A stretch of DNA of 64,000 bases from Basidiobolus meristosporus CBS 931.73 (taxonomy: Eukaryota; Basidiobolomycota; Basidiobolomycetes; Basidiobolales; Basidiobolaceae), in the NCBI GenBank assembly GCA_002104905.1, contig MCFE01000157.1, forward strand, positions 62,001-126,000, given 5' to 3'. A program made the position numbers and the translations under genes. This document shows positions 37,319-49,087 of this stretch, in pieces. The notes beneath the pieces were generated by a model. That model was not told where the DNA came from. It ran no database searches and saw only the letters and a list, made by a program, of their open reading frames with translations. Every line of letters begins with the position of its first letter. The first letter of the stretch is position 1.

Positions 37319-40300
37319 ATGGACAAGACTACTTTGACTCAATGCTATAAGAGAAGTGAAAAAAGGCCATGTGGCTATTGTGGCAAGCCTCTCAGCCATG
37401 AAGCACACCAATCACATAGGAAGTATTACAAGGATCACAGCCAGTGTTTTGCCACCCAAGTCATAATTGACCATTCATTGGTCACAACTGTACCAACATT
37501 ATCTTGCCAGCCAGTTGATACTTCTATATCAGCACCTGGCCATCTCTGTCACCTTGCGCAAACTGAGTCAGGTGAGTTTGTTATGCCTTTAGGCTCACCT
37601 CAGCCTTCTGAGTATGGTACACATAGTGATAGCTGTGACAAAGAAGGGTCACTTATGGATTTTGACCCTATCTCCCCTAACAACAGTACCATGTATGAGC
37701 CCAGTCAAATCCCTGTATTCAATGAGACAACACCTGTTGAAACAAATGACAAGGATTCTTTATGGAGCCAAGTGAGCCCAGTAACTCATCTACTGGTGAA
37801 TGATGTAATGTTGTGGCTAGAGAAGTGACATGTTTCCACTAATATCAGTAATGGGGGCTTTGAGGATTTATTACTTCTTCTTGCCAAAATTATACCAGAT
37901 GCAACTTACCATGTACATGGTACAAGTGGACAGCCATCATGCAGCTGGCAATGTATGATCCAGAGACTGTCCTGATTCCAGCATGTGTTAATAGTTTCAT
38001 GGCATTCACATCCAAAAATGCTACCATTGCAATTTGTCCAGATTGTCAGGTATCCACCACCATTGAGGGAAAACATTGTTCACACTCCAGATATATTCAG
38101 GTCATATCCCATCTGATGAAGCTGATGCCTTCCAACAAATATTGCAAAGCTATACAGTACAACACTCAGTATCATTCAAGTGCAAACATATTTGATATAT
38201 TTGATGACAAACATTACGAACAGCTAAGAAGCAAGGGCTACTCTGAAGGTATGTATGACCATGCCTTTGCTTTAGCACTTGATGAATTCTCATTAAGCAA
38301 GTACTCTACCAGCAAATCCTGCTGGCCACTGATTCTCATCAATCTGAATCTGCTGCCCATCTTACAGTATCAGAGTAATAATCTGATGGTAGTCTCACTG
38401 GTATCTGGGCATAAATCACTGTCCAACCTGGATAGCTACCTGTATCCATTGCTGGATGAACTTTGCATGCTTTCCAGCAGGATAACAGTAAATGACCATC
38501 ATGTAAATGAGCATATGTTTATCTGCATTGGAGATACCCCAGCCATCAGCAAGATAGCAGGTTTTTCCAGGCTCAATGGATAGTATTGCTGTCAACTGTG
38601 TGAAATCCAGGGGATTTACTCCATAACTCACACACATTACTATTACCCAAACACCAGCACTAAGAATATCATCTTTCCACTGAGGGAACATACATAAGTC
38701 AGCATGCAATTGCAGCAAAGTTGGCAAGCTATAAGCCATCAGTCAGAATATGGAATATAGAATCAATCAAAAACCAAAGATACTTCAGATAGAGGGTATC
38801 TGTTGGAGCAAAAGCTCTCCACTGGGAGCAACGCATTTGCTTTTCAACAATATCCATATATTGATGACCAAGTTGTACATGGGGCATTTCAAGCTAATTG
38901 AGCCCTTTGAGAAACCAGAGAAATTTGAAAGCATTGGCAAGATATTATAGAGTATCTGCTACCCTAGGTACTTCTCACTGTCTCCAATTAATATTCATAC
39001 GCATATGCAACAATACAAATGCAAAGACTGGATGAACTGGATATGTATTTATTCAAGTGGTGTTCTGAAGCCATTCCTACCAAGAGTACATTGGGAGCAT
39101 TGGGAGTCATATGTGGACATTCTAGGAACATATATCCACCCGCAGGACCAAATTATTTTTCATAGGGTCCAGATATATTTGGTCAATATGCTGTCTAAAG
39201 AAGCTCATGAAGTCCAACAAATATTGTGAAGCCCTAAAGTACCGCACTTGGTATCAGTTAAGTGCAAGCATATCTGCTATGTATGATGGCAAACATTAAA
39301 AACATCTAAGAAGCCAGGGCTACTTTGAAGGCATGTATGACCAAGCCTTTGTTGTGACACTTGATGGATTCTCATTAAGCAAGTGCTCTACCAGCAAGTC
39401 CTGTTGGCCACTCATTCTCATCAACTTGAACCAGCCACATATCTTACAGTACTAGAGCCAAAATCTGATGGTAGTCTCACCAGTATCTTGGCCTAAATCA
39501 CTATCCAACTGGATAGCTACTTGTATCCATTGCTGGATGAGTTTTGTATGCTTTCCAATGGGTTAACTGTAAATGGCCATCATGTCAAAGCACATATTAT
39601 TATCTATATTGGAGATATATACTGGACACATCTACAGCTTTAGTGCATGGAGTTTATGATGGTATTTAAGCAGCTATACTACAAGCATAAAGCTGAATGT
39701 GTAGATCTCTGCTGCTACTGTATCCATTCTCTACTCCATCTTGCTTGGTGTGTTGAGAATATTGGACCTTGCCTAACCTTTTTGGAGTTTCCTATGGAGC
39801 AGATGTGTAGGGAGATAGGAAGACTAGTCAAGTCACAGGTATTACCATGTCCTAATCTCATCAAAAATATTACCTTCAAGTCTGTCATGAATGTGATGAG
39901 TTGGCACATGGAGGACAGCCAACAAGGGTTGGAAAATACTGAGGACAGATGTGCACATGGACGCACCTATGCCTATGGCATCAAGAAGCTAAGCAGCCCC
40001 AAAGTGTGGGTGATCAGTCAAGTAATGCAAAGGTGATCTGAGTGCAACAAGCAACTAATTATTATTAGGAGAACTCTACCAAGGTATGCTGGATATTTCT
40101 TGGTTACAAGCCAAGTTCTACACCATTCAATACAGAATAGACGCAAACAAAAGCCAAAGAACGCCTATAAGAGGGTCTAGAATCCAGCAGGGAGAAGGAA
40201 TATATTGGCTAAATACCAAAATGTTCATTGCAGATATTCAGGAGGTATTGATGGCAGAAGTGGCAGTAACCAAGCGTATACTTGCTAGATGTATAGGCTA

Positions 40301-40648
40301 CCAGCAATACAAGGTATATGACAACTTTGCAAGTATCACACTAGAAAGCTAAAAAGTTGAGGTGATAGAAGTATGTCAATTGCTACAGGTGTGCATGTTT
40401 GTAGAAGTTAGTAAGCAGGAGTCCATAGTATTTTTTGATTCAAACTATTTGTAGAATACCCAAGGCAGTAGTGGGTAGGCAAACAATGAGGGGTGATTCT
40501 ACAGTGGAATATGCTGTTGTGATCCTGTCATAAAATTGTGTAGATGGTCATTAATTCCAAGCTGCTGGTATTATAAATGTCTACTGACTGGATCTGACAG
40601 CTGATCTGGATTAGATCCACCTGTGGGACCAAATTACATTTCATAGGG
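37319..40648 (+). mobile_element. Plavaka/KDZ DNA transposon copy B (best preserved transposase)
   Basis: The transposase starts at ATG 37,319 with a zinc-finger-like CGYCGKPLSHE...H...C pattern. The open frame runs 169 residues, then resumes at 37,939-38,583 (214 residues, with LALDEFSLSKYSTSKSCW and YLYPLLDEL). Next comes LLFNNIHILMTKLYMGHFKL near 38,850 and WEHWESYVDIL near 39,110. A second, shorter copy of the middle region is wedged in at 39,190-39,625. The C-terminal frame 39,647-40,036 has IGPCLTFLEFPMEQMC. The terminus TTTCATAGGG ends at 40,648. Broken by stops, so inactive. Confidence 0.82.
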
Positions 40649-40899
40649 TCCAGCTGTTCTGCTCATGTTGCCCTGAGACACTAGCTTTCAACATCCTCAA
40701 CTCTCCCCACCATTTGATAGTCCTTGGAAGCTCATGGCTTAGTCACTATTACCCTGCTATCAGTGGGTAGACCCAAACCCTGATATTCCCCAGAATCCAC
40801 CATGTCAACTCCATGAAACCCCATCTTTTGGTCCTATCTACAACCTCTTGCAGCTTGAGTTGAAAGAGTTCCATAGCTGTATCAAAGAAAACCTCCAGA

Positions 40900-42413
40900 A
40901 AGTACTATTCTGCACTTTAATAAGTCCCCCACTGGTGCACCAATTCTCATTATCTAAAAAAAGAATGGTACCCTCAGAATGTGTGTAGACTACCATACAC
41001 TGAATAAGATTATAATCAAAAACCAGTACCCTTTGCCCCTTACCAACACCCTGTTGGATCAGCCATAGTTGACCTCAGATGAGCTTATAATCTTGTCATG
41101 ATCAAGCCTGGCAATGAATGGAAAACTGCCTTCAGAACAAGATATGATCACTTTGAGTATAAAGCTATCCCATTTGGTTTCACCAATGCCCCAACTGTCT
41201 CTCAACACCTGATAAATGACATATTCCAACAATACCTTGACCAATTTGTGGTTATCAACCTTGATGATATCTTGATCTACTCCAAAACTCAAGAGGAGCA
41301 TAACTCCTATATGAAGAAAGTCCTGACCAAGCTTGATACTGCTGGCCTCTATGCCAAACTGGAGAAATGTGAGTCTGAGCAGAAAGAGGTTAATTTTCAA
41401 GGTCATCTTATATGCTCAAATGAAAAGAGAACTAACGCCAGGAATGTAGAAGCCATCCAGTCCTGGAAAACTCCAGGATATGTAAAAGAAATGCAGTCCT
41501 TCCTTGGATTTGCCATCTTCTATCATAGATTCATTACCAACTACTCCAAGATAGTCACTGCTTTGACAAAGCTCACCCAAAACAGTCCACCCTTGGCCTG
41601 GAATGAGGAACAGTCTGAGTCCTTTAAATCCATCAAGGAATCATTCTTGTGTGCCTCCCTGCTTGCCCACTCTGACCTTGAGAAGCCTTTCATCATAGAA
41701 ACTGATGCCTCTGACTTTGCCCTTCAATCTATCTTTTCCTAGTATACCAACTAGAACCTATAATACCCTATTGCACTCTAATCTTAGATATTTACTCTAG
41801 CAGAAACAAATTATGATATCCATGACAAGGGACTATTTGCAACTACTGTTGCCTTTGGACAATGGAGATACTGCCCTGATGGTGTAGCTCAAACAATAAA
41901 GATCTTCAGCAACCACAAGAGCCTGGAGTTCTTTACTGCTGCATAAGTACTCAACCAAAGGCAAGCCAGATGATCCCTCTTCCTGGCCAGCTTTCCCTTT
42001 GTTATCACCTGTGGACTAGGTATAAAACAAGGAAAACCATGTACCCTGTCCAGAAAGGTGGAATATTCCCTTGAAGAAGGGGATGATGCCTATTGGCAAA
42101 TGAAAAGCCCTGTACTCAGCAAAAGACACTTTGAACTCCTTGCAATGCAGTCCTCCAGTATCATTACTCCCTTGCTCCTTGAGAATGTCAAGACCAGCCA
42201 AGCTGCCAATTCTACAGCTGCAAAATCAAGAAATATCTCAAGTCTTCCATTGACTAGCCACCCAAGTTCCCAAATCTCCAGTACCTGCATCTGTTCAATC
42301 ACATCATCTACCACAAGCCTTAACCGCTTGCCCCAGTCCTTGATATGCAGTTGGATATCATCCATTCTTGCCATGATTCAACAGCTGCAGGACATTTTGC
42401 TGCTACCAAAACC
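40900..42413 (+). mobile_element. Second Ty3/gypsy fragment (RT, RNase H, start of integrase)
   Basis: A different lineage from the 3802 element. The open frame 41,098-41,742 has FRTRYDHFEYKAIPFGFTNA and VVINLDDILIYSKT; the RT active site reads NLDD instead of YxDD (41,257-41,268). RNase H starts ETDASDFAL and continues in broken frames to about 42,000. A zinc-finger part of integrase (HDSTAAGHFAATKTP) is reached near 42,410, where a Plavaka terminus begins. No LTR seen. Confidence 0.82.
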
Positions 42414-44733
42414 CCCTATGAGAAGTTATTGTGATGAACCCATCAGAAGGCCATCACAAACTCTAAGTCCTGTAACTAAGAGGTATTACTCCCATCAGGT
42501 CACTGTGCAAAGACTGTCAAAAAATATGCACCCCAGATTTCATAAACAACTTAGTAAATATTTTTTTGCCACAACAATACAAAAGTGGACTTTGATTGGT
42601 TCTCTGCCAATTTTCTCACTTTCCAATCCTAGACACTCTATCACCTCCTATGTTTGTGTGCATCAATTGGCTATTGCCTCTTTTTCACACTCATGACTTC
42701 CTGACTCAACTGCTTCTTGTACTTTTCATGCGTACAAATTGATTTATTTCCGCTGAAACTTCAGTTGTACTTCAATTGCCAACTGTATCAACTTATAGAA
42801 GTCCCTATACCTTACAATAACATTAAGCCCAACCCCACACTCAACAAGTAACTCCATTAAAATCCACCACTCAATAAGTATCTCTGCTGTAACACTCTGT
42901 TTCCATGACTTTGGCAGGAACCCTATGGCTTTATGCCACAGTTCATTCACTGGTTCCCATACATCCTGGTGTTCAGTTAGCACTGCAAGGACTAGCACCT
43001 CATCTGCCAGTCTTTGCAATAAGTCCTTGCAATATTCAAGTGCATTTTCTTGAGCACTGCTCTTGAAGAAGTGCTGCAACCTAGTAGTGTGCCTATTAAT
43101 GTTCCAAAATTCCACTGAAGGCATTGTGATAATCTTTTGAGTTCTTAACACTGTTATTTTGTCTGTCAGTGGGATCTCCACTCTGTCAACAATGGGGGTG
43201 TGGAGGCTGTGGTAGCCACATTGCCTTTCTCTGCAAACTCATCTACCTCACTGGAGTGTAGCTCAACTGGCTGCACTTCCAACTCTTGTGAGAATAGCTG
43301 TTTTCTTGTTGGTAATTCTTCTTAGCTATGATGGGATTCAGTCTGTTCCAGGCTTACAGCATTGATTTCTCTTGCAGCTTTTTTCTTACACTTCCCTGAG
43401 TCTGGCTTGGGTAGACTTTTTTCCCTTACCTTTTCCTTTATCACTGACTGGTCTCTCACTGCTACTTTGTCTGAGTTCCTCTTGTATTGAACCACATTTT
43501 CTCCTTAATGCATGCTGTTCTGATGCATCTGTTCTGACCTGCTTGTCCCATGCTGGCACTCTGTGAGCAACCTGTTGCTTCTTTTCTTCTTGTTTCAAGC
43601 TCTCAGCCCATGCTGTGAAAGGCTCCTAAGATAACCACCTGTTTTTATCACTGTCAGGTCCTTCACTGCTACTTTGACTGAGTGCTTCTTCAATAGAACT
43701 ACACTTTTTCCTTGGAAAATGTTGTGCTGGTGAGTCTGTCTGCCTGCTTCTCCTGTATTGGTACTCTTCCAGTTACCTGATGTCACTTTGGTGCTTGTTT
43801 GGAGCTTTTGGCCCTACATGTAACAGGCTCTTGAGGAAGCTGCTGGTTTTTAGCCATTGCACCCTTGTTCTTCTGCCTTTGATAGTTACTGCTATTCTTG
43901 AGATACTTTCTTAGCATACCAATGTGGGCCCAAAATCTGTTTGCATGTTAGAATCCAGGATAATGCTCATGGAGCAAGTCAGGTGCATTCTGCTTGGCCT
44001 TGAGTTCCTGATGGCCCCATGGTATGCCAGCCTTAAGGTGTTTGCATGCTAGGCTTCAAGCAGCCTCTTGAGTATTAGCCCACTCTTCAACATTGCACTC
44101 AACAGCTTGACAGATCTTCAATGTCTTCCAATTTTTTGGCTTTGGTATAAGCACTTCATTTTCTCCCTCCAATGCTGTGATAAGTTTTTCTGTGGGCTTT
44201 ATCTTTGGGCACTAATGTTGTGCTTCCAAGGCTGTATGGTGTTCCTCTGCAGTTACATTGGGAAATGGCTCAATTCTTGGCTGTGATATTGAGCTACTTG
44301 AGTTCCTTCTGTGCAGCAAAGATACCACTTTCTCAACCTGGGATATTTACTAATCTACATATATTATCTGCTCATCCTGTTTCTGGACTATTTCCTGAAG
44401 TTTATCATCTGGGTTCCTGGTGTTTTGCTGGAAATATTCAAGGTGAATCTCAACAAGAAGTTTGGCCAGAATTCATTAAGACTTGTAGACTATGATAAGG
44501 TGAATATAAGTGCAATTACTGAATACACAAAAAACCCATAATCTACTTGTCCTCCCAATCACTTGCAATATCTCCAGAACTCTTACAACACAGACCACCA
44601 TCAAAATATCATCACATGAATAGCAAGAAGAACAGGAACACCTACTTGCAGCTATTGTGGCAGTGTCTTGATTGTATCTTAGCATCTAATATGGATTGGA
44701 CCAACCCATGGGGCCAGATTATGTCTCACAAGG
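42414..44733 (-). mobile_element. Plavaka derivative with accessory gene but no transposase
   Basis: The left end CCCTATGAGAA at 42,414 is inserted in the Ty3 fragment; the right end is near 44,733 (TCTCACAAGG, diverged). The minus-strand accessory gene fills most of it. The 43,181-42,744 frame is the C-terminal domain (145 residues: FWNINRHTTRLQHFF, ILIEWWILMELLVE). The basic repeats are at 43,386-43,870, and the coiled-coil and ANIQEAL-type parts run up to about 44,394. From 44,395 to about 44,590 a piece of Ty1/copia LTR replaces the transposase. Confidence 0.68.
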
Positions 44734-45168
44734 AAATGGTAAATTGATGATATACCTAATTAGGCAAGAGGCAGGGGTCAGTTACTATAAAGTATAAGGG
44801 CTTGTCAAAGTTGGTGCAGTAATACATAGATTTATGTCCAAGATTTCAATGGGAATCAGCCACTTAGGGTACAATATATGTACATTGACCAAGGGAGCCA
44901 GTTGGTGAGGAGTGTGAAACATGTGCAACAGCCAATCATTATGTTAGTACATAAGGGTATATAGGCTTCCAGGATTGGGAAGTGAGAAAAATGTCATGAG
45001 CCAATCCACAGAAGTTTAGGAGATACTGAGCTCCACAATTTTGACTGAGTTGTTTTGAATGCCCAAGGTACAACTTTTTTGGGTGGGTATTTGCATGTTC
45101 TCCTGATGACTACTATGTCTCTCTATCACAGGATCTCAACTTGATGGTAGTCTTTTGAGGGGACTATA
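44734..45168. other. No gene seen; transition zone
   Basis: AT-rich sequence with no recognisable element or frame of note. The base composition rises from here on towards the gene-rich half. Confidence 0.5.
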
Positions 45169-45757
45169 AGAAATATCTTTCAAAGAGAGATTTGTGATTT
45201 GCTGGAAAATAGGTATATAGGATGTGCACCAGTTTTGGAAGAAGATCTTCAAGTGACTGCGATTCCACCACCACCACCGTCTCCCAGTGTGATGACTGCA
45301 CAAATCTAAGATGGAAATGACCATGCTCAGGTAAATATTCAGGCGGAAATAAGATACTTCCATCATGATGATGCAGCATAAAGGCTCGAGTAAAGACATT
45401 GGGTATGACCCTGAATCCATCCAAGAATTGTTACACACACCAATGCCTATTCGCGGATATTCCTGGAAGTCCCATATGCAAAGAATATACCTTGCTGTAT
45501 TGCAAGTATACTCCAGACATTTGGGTGTCGTTATGGCCTCACTTGGAGCGCCAGATTATGCAACCAGTAGTCTCGTAGTGTGAATGAGAATTCCATAGAG
45601 ACAAAGGGATTGTAAATGCCTAACCAGAAGGATGTATTCCACCGATCGATAGAGCATTCGCGAACGCCATCATCTAAGAGTTGCGGAGCGTGAGACACTT
45701 CCAAGGCAACAACAATTGTGGCGCGTGAGGAATTGAGCGATATCTCAGGGATGATCA
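45169..45757 (-). pseudogene. Unrecognised gene or gene relic
   Basis: Two coding-looking stretches lie on the minus strand. The first is about 45,757-45,535 (PEISLNSSRATIVVALEVSH ... LRDYWLHNLALQ), ending at a plausible GTGAGG donor. The second is about 45,400-45,169 (HDGSILFPPEYLPEHGHFHL ... ILYTYFPANHKSLFERYF), preceded by TAAC and a GATTCAG acceptor. The phases do not join simply, and an in-frame TAG follows the only upstream ATG near 45,800, so it may be decayed or need another exon. No family recognised. Confidence 0.35.
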
Positions 45758-45947
45758 AGATTCCCCCTTCCGAAACCTAAACGGGACTCAATCTAAATGG
45801 CATTCCGGTGATTTTGAGGCAGCAGTTGGTGGGTAATGAAAGAGGGTTCGGGATCCCTTCCGATTTATTACTAGGAAATGGGTGTGAATTACTTTTTTAT
45901 GTTAAGCCCTAACTTCTAAGGATTATCAAATGGTCAACCAGCGGGAA

Positions 45948-46754
45948 TTAATCCACAATGGGTGTGGCAAGGTTGTAGGTCTTTCCACCTTGTGAGTAGT
46001 CGATGCCCTGCTCGCGCTCGTAGGCTGGTGGGAACAGACGTCTCTTCTCATCGTAGTACGTGTTACGGAGGTCTCCTTCCCGGGCTGCGTTGTAGGTGAG
46101 ATACACTGCTGTCCGGTTCTTCTCAGTGTTGTTGGGCCCTGACCTGTGTGGCAAGTAGGCTCCGAAAATCAGCACATCCCGTGGTCCACAGGTGAGGGGA
46201 ACCCATTCCTCCTTCTCACACCACTCCACAGAGATGGACCCATCCTTTTCCTCTTGTGGTAGCACCCCAAGCTTGTGCTTCTTGGGGACAGCCCACAGAC
46301 ATCCATTCTCGATGGTGAACGGGTCCACCCCAAACATCACTGTGACATGAGAAGATTGCCCGAACTGGGTGAATGCTGGAGCATCCTGGTGGGCTGGGAA
46401 CCCACCTCCGCCTGGCATCTTGAAGTTGATCTTCTCTTTGAACAGCACCGCTGGCTCTCCTGTCAACACCTCCAGCGCGGTCATCACCTTCTCACCAAGA
46501 ATGATGTTGCGAAGCGCCTCGTGGAACGGGGTGAAGTTCTCGATGCGGCACAGCTGACGCTCCCCGGTCTTCACGTTGTTCTCATAGTAGCGCATCCACT
46601 TCCCCTTTGTCTCGGGCCATTCCCTGATCTCCTGGATGGCACTGGCCACCAGGACAGTCTCTTCAGGAGTGAGGTAGTCCTTGAGGATGATGTAGCCTTC
46701 GTTGTCGTAGAAGGATTTCTGCTCGGCACTGATGAATTCGGAAGTGGTGGCCAT
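45948..46754 (-). CDS. PhyH-family Fe(II)/2-oxoglutarate dioxygenase, copy 1 (PhnY-like)
   Basis: A 268-residue single-exon protein of the phytanoyl-CoA dioxygenase superfamily (PF05721 type). The metal facial triad is visible as His122-Gln-Asp124 (PAHQDAPAF) and His203 (LPHRSGPN), with Arg214 (NRTAVY) in the place of the 2-oxoglutarate-binding Arg. I chose the start at 46,754 over the in-frame ATG at 46,793. It aligns exactly with copy 2, and the TATA box (46,815-46,821) leaves 67 bp to it, as against 65 bp in copy 2. The segment VLFKEKINFKMPGGGGF is the kind seen in PhnY-like hydroxylases. With a PhnZ-like gene nearby I infer 2-aminoethylphosphonate or a related phosphonate as substrate; other small amines or acyl compounds remain possible. 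Near-identical to copy 2. Confidence 0.88.
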   Translation of the reverse strand: MATTSEFISAEQKSFYDNEGYIILKDYLTPEETVLVASAIQEIREWPETKGKWMRYYENNVKTGERQLCRIENFTPFHEALRNIILGEKVMTALEVLTGEPAVLFKEKINFKMPGGGGFPAHQDAPAFTQFGQSSHVTVMFGVDPFTIENGCLWAVPKKHKLGVLPQEEKDGSISVEWCEKEEWVPLTCGPRDVLIFGAYLPHRSGPNNTEKNRTAVYLTYNAAREGDLRNTYYDEKRRLFPPAYEREQGIDYSQGGKTYNLATPIVD

Positions 46755-46814
46755 GTTCTGGTTTTTGGAAGGGGAGAACTTGTTGATATGCATCCATACA
46801 TAAATCCAGGGGAA

Positions 46815-46821
46815 TTTTATA
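46815..46821 (-). promoter_or_regulatory. TATA box of PhyH copy 1
   Basis: On the minus strand GTGCAGTATAAAA. The same 13 bases stand before PhyH copy 2, although the surrounding sequence is diverged. It supports the start at 46,754. Confidence 0.7.
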
Positions 46822-47595
46822 CTGCACCTTCACCAAGTCACTGGGAACTCCTCACACAAACCATTTGGAGATTTATGGACTGGTGCGACTGCTGTGATGA
46901 CTTGACGCCACCAATTACCTTCCGTGAAAATCCCACCTTCTCTGGAACCCGATCAGATTGGTATGTCGATGCGCTCTGGCTCGTATCAACCGTCCATGCG
47001 GTATAATCGTGACTAACCCGATCTCCGAGATGAGTTGGGGTTTCAAGGATGACGTGCGTAACATTTCATAACAGACCATTCATCCTCCACCAAAAAGTTC
47101 CTACTTCCGGTAAGACAAAGGTTCATTACGCGCCCCGTCAACGGAATCGGAGTTCAACCTGGCAGGACTAACATCTTATCATGATAACGACCCCCTCCCC
47201 TTTGTGCACACGTACAAACGGCTCAATTATCTCTATTATGATTAAGGCTTTTCGGCAGCATCATCCGCACTCATGGCCATTCTGCGTTTCTCAGTATCGC
47301 GCCTTTCTGGTATATTTCTCGATTCAAGGAGCACAGAACAGAGATGCTTCATGTAGAGATAGAATGGATCTCGCTGAGCCCTTGAAACCCAGTGGACGAT
47401 GAAGTAATGGATTTTCAAGCCCAGCCAATCACAACGTGGAGTGTGGAATTCCCAGCCCTCCCTTTAATATTTGCCTAATGATAATCATGCGGATATTTCC
47501 TATTGTTTAAGAGGTCATTGTATCCGGCTCTCGTATTTATTACACCATTAAGGAAACTTTGGAGCCTAGATCTTTGCTGACTTCTTCCCTTCCCA
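46822..47595. other. Intergenic region between PhyH copy 1 and LPP copy 1
   Basis: Divergent promoters of two genes. TATTTATTAC near 47,535 may serve the phosphatase gene. The open frames inside show no protein-like character. Confidence 0.5.
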
Positions 47596-48594
47596 ATGCC
47601 CCGCCTAAGTCGTGAACAACCTCTGGGTACACCGGTTGGAGAATTAAGTTTTCGTGAGTATCGCCGAAGGTACTGGAAAGATTGGGTGTTGCTGATCTGT
47701 ACGGCGATCTTGGGCTTCGGCCTTTATGTGGCCAAACCTGCATCTACTAGGGTATTTTCAATCTATGATAACGCTGTGTCTACCTCCTCCCCATCAGCCC
47801 CCCTCACGAGGCATTTGACCAATGTGGATAACTCGTATCCAATCAAACCCGAGATCATTCCCATGTGGCTGAGCGGCTTCCTCTCCTTCATCCTGTGCTT
47901 CCTCACCTTTGCCATCGCTCAGTATTGGAAGCGCTCTTGGACCGACTTTCATACCGCTATGATGGGAATGTTCTACTCTATGGGTGGCTCGGGCTTGTTC
48001 CAGGTGTTCTGCAAATGGCTAATTGGTGGATTCAGGCCCCACTTTCTTGAAGTGTGCAAACCGGATCTGAGCAAGTTGGCGGGGTCTGGTGCTGGTGAGG
48101 GATTCGGTCAGATATACTACGATAGAACCATTTGTACCGGCGATCCTACAGAGATCAATGATGCATTGCAGAGCTTCCCAAGTGGTCACTCGAATGCCGC
48201 TTGGGCAGGTCTCTTGTTCCTGTTCTACTATCTGAATGCCAACCTCAAGCTTTATTCCAACCGGCGAACGCCCTACTGGAAGTTGCTGGTGGTCACGCTT
48301 CCGGTGTTGGTAGCCCTTCTGCTATCACTGAGCCGACTGGTGGACTACACGCATCATTGGTATGACATATTTGTAGGGGGGATCATTGGGTGTGTTTATG
48401 CCACGCTAAGTTGGAGAATGCAATATGCATCTATCTGGGATTGGAGAACGAATCATCTTCCACTGGACAATCTTGATGAGCAAAACATATCAACAAATAT
48501 GCTGCCTCTCAACAACCCTCCTCATTTGCCAGAAAACTCCCTTGAGCAAGAGACGAGCGACAGCGTGATAGAAGTAAATGGGAAAGTGAACTAA
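47596..48594 (+). CDS. PAP2-family lipid phosphate phosphatase, copy 1
   Basis: A 332-residue integral membrane phosphatase of the type that removes phosphate from phosphatidate, diacylglycerol pyrophosphate or related lipids (yeast Dpp1/Lpp1 kind). All three signature motifs are present: K140-x6-R147-P148 (KWLIGGFRP), P195-S-G-H198, and S246-R-x5-H253. About six hydrophobic segments are visible: WVLLICTAILGFGLYVA, GFLSFILCFLTFAIA, the KWLIG-preceding helix, AGLLFLFYYL, LPVLVALLLSLSRLV and FVGGIIGCVYATL. Single exon. The N-terminal 44 and C-terminal 48 residues differ from copy 2, but the middle is nearly identical at DNA level. The substrate is not determinable from sequence. Confidence 0.9.
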   Translation: MPRLSREQPLGTPVGELSFREYRRRYWKDWVLLICTAILGFGLYVAKPASTRVFSIYDNAVSTSSPSAPLTRHLTNVDNSYPIKPEIIPMWLSGFLSFILCFLTFAIAQYWKRSWTDFHTAMMGMFYSMGGSGLFQVFCKWLIGGFRPHFLEVCKPDLSKLAGSGAGEGFGQIYYDRTICTGDPTEINDALQSFPSGHSNAAWAGLLFLFYYLNANLKLYSNRRTPYWKLLVVTLPVLVALLLSLSRLVDYTHHWYDIFVGGIIGCVYATLSWRMQYASIWDWRTNHLPLDNLDEQNISTNMLPLNNPPHLPENSLEQETSDSVIEVNGKVN

Positions 48595-49087
48595 GCAGTA
48601 GACAACCATCATCAAATGGTGCAGCTTATTGATGATTGGTAGAGCCCAAGAGGGAATATTCAAAGTAGAGTCATGTACCAAAACGTACAACAGTAGATTG
48701 TTATACATTATATGTCAAGCATCCAGATTGCATGATCAACATCTGTATTTCAAGGTATTAAAATGCAATGCTGAAGCACGTGCTCGGCGATCGATCATTT
48801 CTCAGGACCCAACAACTCGGTTAAGCATATTTAGTAATTGGACTACCCCAAAGTGTTTCGACATCCCAGGGGAATTATTGGCCATGGATGTGGGATTGTT
48901 TGCATTGATCAGAAAACTACATGAAATCACGGTTTCCTTTGTTGAAGGCAGATGGCCAACTCTGAGCACTTGATTTGCTGAAAGATTTATTTAAAGTTCC
49001 GTGATCCTGCGAACGTTTGGCCTGTGGTAACTCGAACTGGAGGCTGTTACATTCGCAGCCCGTCCTTCAACCATAGGTGTGTTAGAT
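48595..49087. other. Intergenic region between the two phosphatase genes
   Basis: No gene supported. TTTATTTAAAG near 48,985 could be the promoter element of copy 2. Confidence 0.5.

Noticed and set aside
42058-42696. 212-codon plus-strand frame
   Set aside because: Spans the Ty3 remnant and the Plavaka terminus in a frame matching neither; serine- and threonine-rich chance frame.
46275-47006. 243-codon plus-strand frame over PhyH copy 1, and its mirror at 50,622-51,110
   Set aside because: Both are antisense shadows of the two PhyH genes; that they match each other only reflects the near-identity of the copies.
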